A DNA stretch of 64,000 nt from Syntrophus gentianae. Its GTDB lineage: Bacteria > Desulfobacterota > Syntrophia > Syntrophales > Syntrophaceae. The number at the start of each line of letters is the position of its first letter. The first letter of the stretch is position 1. Made by a program: the position numbers and the translations under genes. Shown piece after piece: positions 55,388-62,640 of this stretch. Location of the stretch: assembly GCF_900109885.1 (NCBI RefSeq), contig NZ_FOBS01000016.1, positions 18,169 through 82,168 of the forward strand, in the 5' to 3' direction. Under the pieces are notes generated by a model. It searched no databases, was not told the DNA's origin, and was given only the letters and a program-made list of their open reading frames with translations.

Positions 55388-56254
55388 TTGAAACTGCCTG
55401 CGATTGCCGGCACCCTTGAAGTTTACATGGCGGAGATCAACAGGTTCCCCGTCCTGTCGGTGGAAGAGGAATTCCGGTATGCCATTGACTGGCAGAAAAA
55501 TGGGAATATGGAGTCCGCTGAAAAACTGGTGGTTTCCAATCTGCGCTTTGTGGTGAAGATTGCTCACGAATATCGGAATTATGGCGTCAAACTGGCCGAT
55601 CTCATTCAGGAGGGCAATATCGGCCTGATGCACGCGATTAAAAAATTCGATCCCTACAAAGGTTACCGGCTGATTTCTTATGCGGTCTGGTGGATTCGGG
55701 CGTATATTCAGAATTACATCATTAAAACCTGGAGTCTGGTCAAGATCGGGACGACTCAGGCCCAAAGAAAACTTTTTTTCAAACTGAATCAGACAAAGAA
55801 GGATATCCAGGCGTTATCTCTAAAAAATCCTGAATTCCGGGAGATTGCGGACTCTCTTGGCGTAAGGGAAGATGAGGTCGAAGAGATGGATGTCCGCATG
55901 AGCAACCGGGACCTGTCCCTGGATATGGCCATCAGCGAGGATGGGGGGACGTCCCACATGGATTATCTGACTTATACCGGCGAGGACCAGGAAACCGCCC
56001 TGATTCGCAAGCAGGAAACGGAGATGGTGCAGAAGAACATCTCAGGCGCCCTTTCCGTTCTGAACGAAAAGGAGATGTACATCATTTTGCATCGCGTCAT
56101 GGCCGACGATCCCAAAACCCTTCAGGAGATCGGCGATTTCTATCACATCACACGGGAACGGGCGCGGCAGATTGAAAAGCAGGCCTTGAAGAAACTCCGC
56201 CTCGCCCTGCCTTACCTGGGGGAGGAGCAGAAGCTGCTGGGGACGGGAAATTAA
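55388..56254 (+). CDS. rpoH: RNA polymerase sigma-32 factor RpoH
   Basis: 288 residues from a TTG at 55388. AGGAGG lies 10 nt upstream, and the ATG at 55346 overlaps the predicted -10 element, so it cannot be the start if that promoter is used. Region 2 (ADLIQEGNIGLMHAIKKFDP, SYAVWWIRAYI) is followed by the RpoH box QRKLFFKLNQTKKD, which separates RpoH from other sigma70 proteins; region 4 HTH at ITRERARQIEKQALKKL. Controls heat-shock genes; divergent from clpB and convergent with dnaB (4-nt overlap). Confidence 0.93.
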   Translation: MKLPAIAGTLEVYMAEINRFPVLSVEEEFRYAIDWQKNGNMESAEKLVVSNLRFVVKIAHEYRNYGVKLADLIQEGNIGLMHAIKKFDPYKGYRLISYAVWWIRAYIQNYIIKTWSLVKIGTTQAQRKLFFKLNQTKKDIQALSLKNPEFREIADSLGVREDEVEEMDVRMSNRDLSLDMAISEDGGTSHMDYLTYTGEDQETALIRKQETEMVQKNISGALSVLNEKEMYIILHRVMADDPKTLQEIGDFYHITRERARQIEKQALKKLRLALPYLGEEQKLLGTGN

Positions 56255-57615
56255 GAAGCCAGGTCGTCGGGCCGGGCAAGATTTTCAAAGGTGGTATATT
56301 TTTCCATAAAGGCAAGCTTGACCGTGCCTGTCGGGCCGTTTCGCTGCTTGCCGATGATGATTTCCGCAAGGCCCTTTTCCGGGTTGTCTTCCGACTTGTT
56401 ATAAACTTCATCCCGATAAATAAAGGCAATGACGTCCGCGTCCTGTTCGATGGCCCCGGATTCCCGGAGGTCCGCCATCTGGGGGCGGCGATCGGAGCGG
56501 TCTTCAACCTTGCGATTGAGCTGCGAGAGGGCCACAACCGGAACATGGAGTTCTTTGGCGAGGGCCTTGAGGGAGCGGCTGATTTCCGAGATTTCCTGTT
56601 CCCGGGATTCTCGGGAATTTCCGCTGCGCATCAGCTGCAGATAATCCAGCAGGATCAGTCCCAGACCGGACTCCGCCTTGAGCCGCCTTGATTTGGCCTT
56701 CATTTCCAGAACCGTGATCGCCGGGGTGTCGTCGATAAAGACGGGGGCGTCGGCAAGGCGTCCGGCGGCGTTGGCCAGCTTGGGCCAGTCCGTTTCGCCG
56801 AGAAAGCCCTTCCGTAGACGCTGGGAATCCACTTTGGCTTCGGAGGCGAGCATGCGGAGGGCCAGTTGTTCCTTGGACATTTCCAGGGAAAAGATGGCGA
56901 CCGGGATGGCCGCATCCATGGCGACAAAGGAGGCGATGCTCAGGGCAAAGGCGGTTTTTCCCATGCTGGGCCGCCCGGCGATGATAATCAGATCCGAATT
57001 CTGCAGGCCCGAGGTCAAGTCATCGATCCGCTCAAAACCCGTGGGAACCCCCGTGATGGAGGCTTTACGTTCGTAAAGCTGTTCAATGGTTTTGAAGCTC
57101 TCCTTGATGATATCCCGCATGGGCGAGAAGGCCGGCTTGATTTTGTGCTGGGAAATTTCAAAGATGGCCTGTTCGGCGGAATCCAGAACCTCTTCGACTT
57201 CGTTGGCCGAATCGTAACTCTTGTTCAGGATTTCCGTCGCGGTGCCGATCAGAGACCGGAGAACGGACTTTTCCTTAACAATTTTTGCGTAATAGGTGAT
57301 ATTGGCCGAGGAGGGGACGTTATCCACGAGGGAGGCAAGATAGGCCATGCCTCCCACGTTATCCAACTGGTTTTTATCCTTGAGGATGCTGCTCAGGGTG
57401 ATTAGATCGCAGGGTTCGTTCCGATCGTAAAGGTCGAGGATTGCGGAAAAGATCCGACGATGGGCCTCGCTGTAGAAATCGGGAATTTTCAGGGTTTCCA
57501 GCACGCTGTGCAGCGACTCGTTGTCCAGGAGAATTCCCCCCAGAATGGACTGCTCTGCCTCCCGATTCTGCGGGGGAATGCGATGGAGAGAAACGTCGAT
57601 GTCGCTGGTTTTCAT
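56251..57615 (-). CDS. dnaB: Replicative DNA helicase DnaB
   Basis: 454 residues: N-terminal DnaB domain (PPQNREAEQSILGGIL) and RecA-like helicase domain with Walker A GRPSMGKT and LDYLQLM. Unwinds DNA at the fork. Last gene after rpsF-rpsR-DUF2232-rplI, a widely conserved order. Confidence 0.97.
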   Translation of the reverse strand: MKTSDIDVSLHRIPPQNREAEQSILGGILLDNESLHSVLETLKIPDFYSEAHRRIFSAILDLYDRNEPCDLITLSSILKDKNQLDNVGGMAYLASLVDNVPSSANITYYAKIVKEKSVLRSLIGTATEILNKSYDSANEVEEVLDSAEQAIFEISQHKIKPAFSPMRDIIKESFKTIEQLYERKASITGVPTGFERIDDLTSGLQNSDLIIIAGRPSMGKTAFALSIASFVAMDAAIPVAIFSLEMSKEQLALRMLASEAKVDSQRLRKGFLGETDWPKLANAAGRLADAPVFIDDTPAITVLEMKAKSRRLKAESGLGLILLDYLQLMRSGNSRESREQEISEISRSLKALAKELHVPVVALSQLNRKVEDRSDRRPQMADLRESGAIEQDADVIAFIYRDEVYNKSEDNPEKGLAEIIIGKQRNGPTGTVKLAFMEKYTTFENLARPDDLAS

Positions 57616-57642
57616 TGCTTGACCCTGTCCCTGCCGCGGCGA

Positions 57643-58092
57643 CTATGCCTGTTCCGGGATCACGTTGACCTTGATTTCAGCGGTAACACCGCCGCCCAGT
57701 TTGACGACGATGGGGAATTCGCCGATTGCCTTGATCGGTTCGTCAAGGACGAGGGCTTTCCGGTCGATCTTGATATCCTGGGCAAGCAGAGACTCTTCAA
57801 TATCCTTTGCCGTAACGGAACCGAAAAGTTTATCCTGTTCCCCCACACGGCGGGAAATCGAACAGGTAACGCCGGCAAGGCTCGCGGCCATGCCTTCATG
57901 GAGCTTTCTTTCTTTTTCCGCCTTGCGGATAATGTTCTGCTTGTTGTGTTCCAGAGCTTTGATATTCCGCACATTCGCCTCTGCGGCCATTCCCTTGGGA
58001 ATCAAGAAGTTGCGGGCGAAACCATCGGCAACCTTAAGAATATCTCCTGCTTTTCCAAGCGTTTCGACATTTTCTTTCAAAATGACTTTCAT
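57643..58092 (-). CDS. rplI: 50S ribosomal protein L9
   Basis: 149 residues, the usual length. MKVILKENVETLGKAGDI and GFARNFLIPKGMA are the L9 N-domain signature that binds 23S rRNA; a long helix joins it to the C-domain. AGGAGG lies before the ATG. Confidence 0.97.
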   Translation of the reverse strand: MKVILKENVETLGKAGDILKVADGFARNFLIPKGMAAEANVRNIKALEHNKQNIIRKAEKERKLHEGMAASLAGVTCSISRRVGEQDKLFGSVTAKDIEESLLAQDIKIDRKALVLDEPIKAIGEFPIVVKLGGGVTAEIKVNVIPEQA

Positions 58093-58144
58093 GAAGCTAA
58101 CCCTCCTGAATTAAAAAAACGGTTTTTACGGATGTGATCGATTC

Positions 58145-59173
58145 TCAAGCCGTGGAACCGTTCATCGTTTTGTTGAATTTTCTGAAGTCAAACCAGAGAT
58201 CGAAGAGACCAAGGGCGATGACCAGAAGAACCAGAGCCTGCTGGAAAATGAGCAAGGCGTAAAATATGGACCTCAGGAGAATGGGAATGTTCCTTGTTCG
58301 AAAGAAATAACTGACAATCGCCAGTCCCTGAAGCAGATAAACAAAAAGACAGATAAGAAGGACATTCAGCCCGACATAGAAGGCTGTGTCGTTGGGGATC
58401 AACAGCGTCCCTCCGCTTCCGATCACTATCCATACCAGCTTTTCCGGCGCCTTCCATCTGGCGAGGTCGCCGAAATCGGGGAAATAAAGACTCTGGCGGT
58501 AAAAAATCGCCCTGGTGGCCAGCATGTTCAGCCAGATGCAAAGAGCGACACTGATCAGGCTGAGAGCAGGCAGTATGTTGATGAACAAACGGGCGATCTT
58601 CGGCGCATTGTCCCGGATCAGGCTGATCTGCTCGGCAGGAACGCCCATTTCCCCGTAGAGCTTTGCATTTTCCAGAATGGTCTGGACAAGGTAAGGCTCA
58701 GCGATCCACCAGGGTGCTTCGCCTGTTCTGAAGATCGAGTAGGCGATCAGGCTCAGGACCGGGATACTCATGGCGGCAAGGGAAGCGAGGATCGCCTGTT
58801 CGATGGAGAACTTTCTTCTTAAAACCTCGGCAATCGCAACTCCCAGAAAACCGAGCAGACCAAAAAGCGGGGCGTATTCCCCCGAACCCATCGCCTTCAG
58901 GGCGGCCACGACGCCGGAAAGAGTTCCCACAACCATAAGCAGGCCAAGCAGCCTGCCGAGTTTGGAATAATAAAAGATGATGGGCAGGGGTGCAAGAAAA
59001 AAGAGAAAGGAGCCGGAAAAGGGGAAGGCCGCCGCTAAAAGAAACAACAGTGACGATACGACAATGCCCGCCAGAAAATCCCTGCCGATGATATCCTTCC
59101 TTTCTCCCTTTATATTTAACAAACCCGCCACCAAATTGCCATCCTGTGGAGAAAAACCAAAAACAAAGGGCAT
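58145..59173 (-). CDS. DUF2232 (YybS-family) membrane protein
   Basis: 342 residues as drawn, about eight membrane helices. The family commonly lies between rpsR and rplI, as here; function unknown. The ATG at 59173 is inside a terminator-like hairpin, so the true start may be further in, for example TTG at 59134 (AGGA 7 nt upstream) or TTG at 59122. The first ~20 residues have no hydrophobic segment and would be dispensable. Confidence 0.8.
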   Translation of the reverse strand: MPFVFGFSPQDGNLVAGLLNIKGERKDIIGRDFLAGIVVSSLLFLLAAAFPFSGSFLFFLAPLPIIFYYSKLGRLLGLLMVVGTLSGVVAALKAMGSGEYAPLFGLLGFLGVAIAEVLRRKFSIEQAILASLAAMSIPVLSLIAYSIFRTGEAPWWIAEPYLVQTILENAKLYGEMGVPAEQISLIRDNAPKIARLFINILPALSLISVALCIWLNMLATRAIFYRQSLYFPDFGDLARWKAPEKLVWIVIGSGGTLLIPNDTAFYVGLNVLLICLFVYLLQGLAIVSYFFRTRNIPILLRSIFYALLIFQQALVLLVIALGLFDLWFDFRKFNKTMNGSTA

Positions 59174-59198
59174 TTCCCCGAAGAGAAGAAATGCCCTT
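59159..59198 (-). terminator. Hairpin with T-run between rpsR and the DUF2232 gene
   Basis: On the minus strand AAGGGCATTTC (59198-59188) pairs with GAAATGCCCTT (59176-59166), followed by TTTGTTTTTGG. It looks like an intrinsic terminator or attenuator after rpsF-rpsR, and overlaps the annotated ATG of the next gene. Confidence 0.65.
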
Positions 59199-59216
59199 AC
59201 ATAAGGATTTCTATAA

Positions 59217-59486
59217 TTACCGGCCTTCCGTGACGACGAAGGGCAGAAGGGCGATGGTCCTTGCCCGTTTGATGGCCTGGGTCAACTCCCTCTGATGCTT
59301 GGAGCAGCTTCCCGTAATCCGGCGGGGCATGATCTTGCCGCGCTCCGTGACATAATCGTGAAGGAGATCCGGTCGCTTGTAATCGATCTTGATTGTTGAA
59401 TCCGAGCAGAATTTACAATATTTCCGACGGTGAAAAAACTTCTTCCGGGGTCCTGACGGCCTGGGGCGTCTTTCGTATGCTGCCAT
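59217..59486 (-). CDS. rpsR: 30S ribosomal protein S18
   Basis: 89 residues. [13 protein letters not shown], followed by the basic [22 protein letters not shown] segment, is the S18 signature. The Cys pair in the N-terminal part (KYCKFC, with SGSCSKH later) gives the possible zinc-binding form. It lies 14 nt after rpsF. Confidence 0.96.
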   Translation of the reverse strand: MAAYERRPRPSGPRKKFFHRRKYCKFCSDSTIKIDYKRPDLLHDYVTERGKIMPRRITGSCSKHQRELTQAIKRARTIALLPFVVTEGR

Positions 59487-59500
59487 AAGATATGCCTCCT

Positions 59501-59965
59501 TTATTTCTCTTCTGCGGTAGCCGGTGATGCACTGCTCCCGGCGGATTCACCGGCTTCTGCCGACGGAGCGCTGCCTGATGTTTCGGATGTGGGTTCTGCA
59601 GAAGCTTCGGCCTTTTCCACCACTTCATCCTTTTTCACCAGAGCTTCGATTTCCTTCATGATTTTTTCAGGCGTTGTATCCGGATCCGTCATGATCGTCA
59701 TAAATTTCAGGACATTGTCATCGATCTTGAGATTTCGCTCCATTTCCGCCACCGCATCGCTCGTTGCGGCGAAGTCATAGAGCACATAGGTTCCCCGCGT
59801 CTGTTTCTTGATGTCATACGCCAGTTTCCTCACTCCCCAACGGTCCACCTTGACGACGGCGCCTTTCCGGTCGGTGATGATGGAACTGTACCGATCGATC
59901 AAACCCGTCAGATCATCTTCAGGAAGATTTGCCTGGGCGATGACGACTGTTTCATACCTTCTCAA
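59501..59965 (-). CDS. rpsF: 30S ribosomal protein S6 with extended tail
   Basis: 154 residues against ~95-135 usually. The S6 domain occupies about 1-95 ([30 protein letters not shown]). The rest is an Ala/Ser/Glu-rich tail of low complexity, probably disordered. Binds S18 on 16S rRNA. First gene of the rpsF-rpsR-DUF2232-rplI-dnaB run. Confidence 0.94.
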   Translation of the reverse strand: MRRYETVVIAQANLPEDDLTGLIDRYSSIITDRKGAVVKVDRWGVRKLAYDIKKQTRGTYVLYDFAATSDAVAEMERNLKIDDNVLKFMTIMTDPDTTPEKIMKEIEALVKKDEVVEKAEASAEPTSETSGSAPSAEAGESAGSSASPATAEEK

Positions 59966-60315
59966 TGTTTTTCCTCCTTTCGGCTCTAAAACCCGGACAT
60001 CGAAGCCCGGATAAGGAGACCTACAACTAGAAATTAAATTAACACCGCCTTTTATATCATGATTTTTGAGAAAGCAAGCAATTTGTCGATAATCGGAGGT
60101 GTTGACGGACTCGGGGACGAAAGAGCCTGTGCGTCAAATTCAAGAATCAGAAAATTTCTTCCTTCCGGCCTTGCGCTTCCGGGTCAATTCCGTGGGGGAT
60201 TCAGGGAAACGCCGCATCCGGGAGCGGCACATGAAATATCCTCGTTGATTTGCAGGAAACGAAGGGGTAGAATGCCGCCCGCGCTTTAAAGAAAGAACAC
60301 CGATAAGGAGGAGTA
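59966..60315. other. Divergent intergenic region, no gene recognised
   Basis: About 350 nt between rpsF and the His-rich exported protein. The left part is A/T-rich and should hold the rpsF promoter (TATAAA at about 60050-60060 on the minus strand with TTGCTT upstream at non-ideal spacing). AAGGAGGAG at 60306 is the RBS of the next gene. No small gene was recognised. Confidence 0.4.
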
Positions 60316-60978
60316 ATGAAAAGAATTTTTTTTGGGATTTTGCTTTTGTCGTTGCTGACCGTCCTACCCTCTTCAGCGAAGGCTGATGTCGATGTGAACG
60401 TCAATATCGGCATTCCCCTGCCTCCGGCGATCGTATTTTCCGTGCCGCCGGTGACCGTCGTGATCCCGGGAACCTATGTCTATGCCGTGCCGGACGTGCC
60501 CCAGGACATCTTTTTCTACGGCGGCTGGTGGTGGCGTCCCTGGGAAGGGCACTGGTATCGTTCACCCAACTATGACAGAGGCTGGGCTTACTATAAAGGC
60601 GTGCCTTCCTTTTACGGACATGTCCCCCCGCGATGGCGGGAGAATTACCGGGATCGCCGTTGGCAGGGGCATCCCTGGAATTCCCAGAGAGTGCCCGCCC
60701 GGCAGCTTCCATCGAACTGGCGGGGTTGGGAGAAGAACAGACACTGGGAAAAGCAGCAACATTGGGGCGTTCCGGCTATGAAACCCAGGAAAGGAGCCCC
60801 GCCTCCGCCCCGTCGATCCGTCCAGCCTTCTCCCCGACCTGAACCGCGGGAAATCCACGGGCCGCCACACCAGCCACAACCCCATGAAGGCAAAGGGAAA
60901 CCCCCCGGCCAGCAGAAGGAAAAGCATGGAAAGGGCGAGGGGGGTAACGGTCATGGACATGGACATGACAAAAATTAA
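60316..60978 (+). CDS. Exported aromatic- and His-rich protein of unknown function
   Basis: 220 residues. A signal peptide (KRIFFGILLLSLLTVLPSSAKA, cleavage likely after AKA) precedes a VDVNVNIGIPLPPA strand segment. The central part is rich in Trp and Tyr (GGWWWRPWEGHWYRSPNYDRG), similar to small exported proteins seen in Geobacter-type organisms. The tail is Pro/Arg/Lys-rich and ends HGHGHGHDKN, a likely metal-binding stretch. AAGGAGGAG lies 4-5 nt before the ATG. Function unknown; periplasmic metal or envelope role is a guess. Confidence 0.75.
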   Translation: MKRIFFGILLLSLLTVLPSSAKADVDVNVNIGIPLPPAIVFSVPPVTVVIPGTYVYAVPDVPQDIFFYGGWWWRPWEGHWYRSPNYDRGWAYYKGVPSFYGHVPPRWRENYRDRRWQGHPWNSQRVPARQLPSNWRGWEKNRHWEKQQHWGVPAMKPRKGAPPPPRRSVQPSPRPEPREIHGPPHQPQPHEGKGKPPGQQKEKHGKGEGGNGHGHGHDKN

Positions 60979-61062
60979 CAGGTAAATCCTTCTTCCATCT
61001 TCAATAAAGTCAGAAGAGTATCACGAGAACAAAAACCTTCCATTTTCTGCTGGGAGCCAAGG

Positions 61063-61104
61063 AAGCGCCCGCCGTCCAGGCAACAGACGGCGGGCGCTTT
61101 TTAA
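61063..61104 (+). terminator. Strong terminator after the exported protein gene
   Basis: AAGCGCCCGCCGTC (61063-61076) pairs with GACGGCGGGCGCTT (61086-61099) with a 9-nt loop, followed by TTTTT. Oriented for the plus-strand gene. Confidence 0.88.
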
Positions 61105-61131
61105 TAGGCCCATCTTCAAGGTCACCAAGGG

Positions 61132-61704
61132 TTATTTCTTCTTTAAAAGGCGATAGGGATCCGCCCGCATGAGCCACTGGCTGTCGGGATACCCGGATTT
61201 CAGCCGATCGTAGATTTCAATCAGATTTGCCACATCGTGGCCTTCAATATATTGCGCAACACCTGACAGGTAGATGGCCTCGGGTGCCTGACTGGAACGG
61301 GGATAGGAAGTCGGAATCTGTTCGAAACAGGCGATGGCCTTCGTCCGGTCCGGTTTATCGAAATAAGTCTTTCCCATGCCGAGCAGCAGGCAGGAGATCA
61401 ATTCCTGCGGCCAGAAGAATCCCACATTCTTATCATGAGCGATACCTTCTTTATCCAGAATCAGCAGGGTCGGGGTCCATTTAATGAGGAAACGGGGCGC
61501 CAGTTCAGAATCGCTGGCTGGAATTCTGATGGGGATGAAATTTTTGTTGACGAATTCGATGACGGCGGCATCCGTGTACGCGACCGCGTCCATTTGTCTG
61601 CAGCCGATTCAGTTCGGGTTGAAGAAATCCACCATAAGAAGCTTCTCTTCCGCACGGGCTTTCAGCAAACCCTCTTCAAAAGATGTCATCCAGTTGATCG
61701 ACAT
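61132..61704 (-). CDS. Thioredoxin-like protein with predicted selenocysteine (UGA, U-x-x-C)
   Basis: A 190-residue protein if the TGA at 61611-61609 is read as selenocysteine (residue 32). The ATG at 61704 has AAGGAGG 6-8 nt upstream. Before the TGA the protein reads EEKLLMVDFFNPN, a thioredoxin beta1-beta3-type strand leading to the active site; after it IGCRQMD continues in the same frame, so the motif is U32-I-G-C35 in place of CxxC. The rest keeps the fold (WTPTLLILDKEG, cis-Pro) and has a TPR-like tail. A hairpin with a GGTC loop 24 nt after the TGA resembles fdhF-type SECIS. A plain nonsense mutation is the alternative; intact frame and RBS argue against it. Confidence 0.82.
61575..61592 (-). 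promoter_or_regulatory. SECIS-like hairpin after the in-frame UGA
   Basis: On the minus strand TGGACGCGGTCGCGTACA folds with ACGC pairing GCGT around loop GGTC, plus a TG/CA pair beyond one mismatch. The loop GG lies 24-25 nt after the UGA, within the window used by SelB in bacteria (E. coli fdhF has a GGUC loop at a comparable distance). An outer CGGC/GCCG pair may extend it. Folding was judged by eye. Confidence 0.6.
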
Positions 61705-62065
61705 AACGATACCTCCTTTTTATTTTCCATTCTTGCTTCACCTGATTTGTGTGAGATCTTGATTTGTTGACATTTGACGCCCCAGGCCGCCTTTTAACCA
61801 TAATGGTTGGGAACAGAGTTAATTTCCGATTATGCTGTAATTTTGATTTCTTATGCTAATAAATTTAGGGCGATGAAAGGAAAATGTCAACAAAACATGG
61901 ATATTAATGTCAACTTCAAGGTACAATCAAACAGCAGCGTCTTTGCAATGCATACTTTCTTTGCTGTGAAATGTTTTTACAGGGGATAGACGGGAGTCCT
62001 ATCTGTGTTCTCTCCCAAATTTGCACGACGGTTTCTTTGAATTGAAGGCCGGACATCCCTCTTCT
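61705..62065. other. A/T-rich intergenic region with inverted repeats, beside cas2
   Basis: About 360 nt of clearly lower GC than the rest. It holds a 13-nt inverted repeat (listed separately), AACCATAATGGTT at 61796-61808, and a further TGTCAAC copy at 61908-61914. No coding frame is convincing and no CRISPR repeats are present. It may be the edge of acquired DNA carrying cas genes. Confidence 0.45.
61763..61894. repeat. 13-nt perfect inverted repeat pair
   Basis: TTTGTTGACATTT (61763-61775) and AAATGTCAACAAA (61882-61894) are exact reverse complements 106 nt apart. A shorter copy AATGTCAAC follows at 61906-61914. They could be ends of a very small decayed element or binding sites for one regulator. 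Confidence 0.5.
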
Positions 62066-62344
62066 TCAGTAGATGTAAAATTCTTCGTCCGGATCGGTGT
62101 AGACGCCCTGTCCGATAATCTCCACTGTACCGGCGCATTTCCGGCAGAGGGGGAAATACTTAACGCCGTCTTCCGCCGGAACGATCACCGTTTCGATCCT
62201 TTTTTTCATGGCGGTGAAAACCCCGCCATTCACATCCACCTCAAAGATCGACTTCTGCACACGAACTCCATAATCTTTCAGGATGCGGGCCACCTGGGCG
62301 ATGCGTTTCGGGTTGGCGATGTCATAGGCAACGATCATATTCAT
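62066..62344 (-). CDS. cas2: CRISPR-associated endonuclease Cas2 (copy B)
   Basis: 92 residues. MIVAYDIANPKRIAQVARILKD with Asp8 at the end of the first strand, then RVQKSIFEVDV, is the Cas2 ferredoxin-like pattern. CRKCAGTVEIIGQG gives a CxxC pair near the C-terminus. It lies 20 nt after a second cas2. Cas2 dimerises between Cas1 dimers during spacer acquisition. It differs substantially from the other copy, so the duplication is not recent or the two were acquired separately. Confidence 0.93.
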   Translation of the reverse strand: MNMIVAYDIANPKRIAQVARILKDYGVRVQKSIFEVDVNGGVFTAMKKRIETVIVPAEDGVKYFPLCRKCAGTVEIIGQGVYTDPDEEFYIY

Positions 62345-62364
62345 GCGTTTTACCCCCCCCCGGC

Positions 62365-62640
62365 TCAGATTATCCTGTATTCAAGCTGTGTCACTTTCAA
62401 GCCGAGGCCTGAAAGGCTCACCTTGTTGATGCAGCGGCTGCATATCTTGTAAATTCTGACGGAATCCTTATTAAGATCGAGATGGTCCCGGCAATAAGTA
62501 CGGATTATTCGAATGCCTGCCTCGTCGATATCGCATTCAAAGACCGATTTCTGGGTGTTCAAGCCGAATTCCTTCAGAAAATGATGCAGTGCTGTAAGCC
62601 GCTTCGGTTCGGTTATGTCGTAGGTAATCAGGACAATCAT
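62365..62640 (-). CDS. cas2: CRISPR-associated endonuclease Cas2 (copy A)
   Basis: 91 residues. MIVLITYDITEPKRLTALHH with Asp8, then NTQKSVFECDID, and CSRCINKVSLSGLG. The ATG overlaps the cas1 stop by 4 nt, so it is the cas2 coupled to cas1. It shares length, Asp8 and the CxxC pair with copy B. Confidence 0.93.
   Translation of the reverse strand: MIVLITYDITEPKRLTALHHFLKEFGLNTQKSVFECDIDEAGIRIIRTYCRDHLDLNKDSVRIYKICSRCINKVSLSGLGLKVTQLEYRII

Noticed and set aside
61132..61593. Short thioredoxin-like gene starting at 61593
   Set aside because: This start lacks an RBS and leaves out the active-site region; the upstream ATG with AAGGAGG and Sec reading explains the sequence better.
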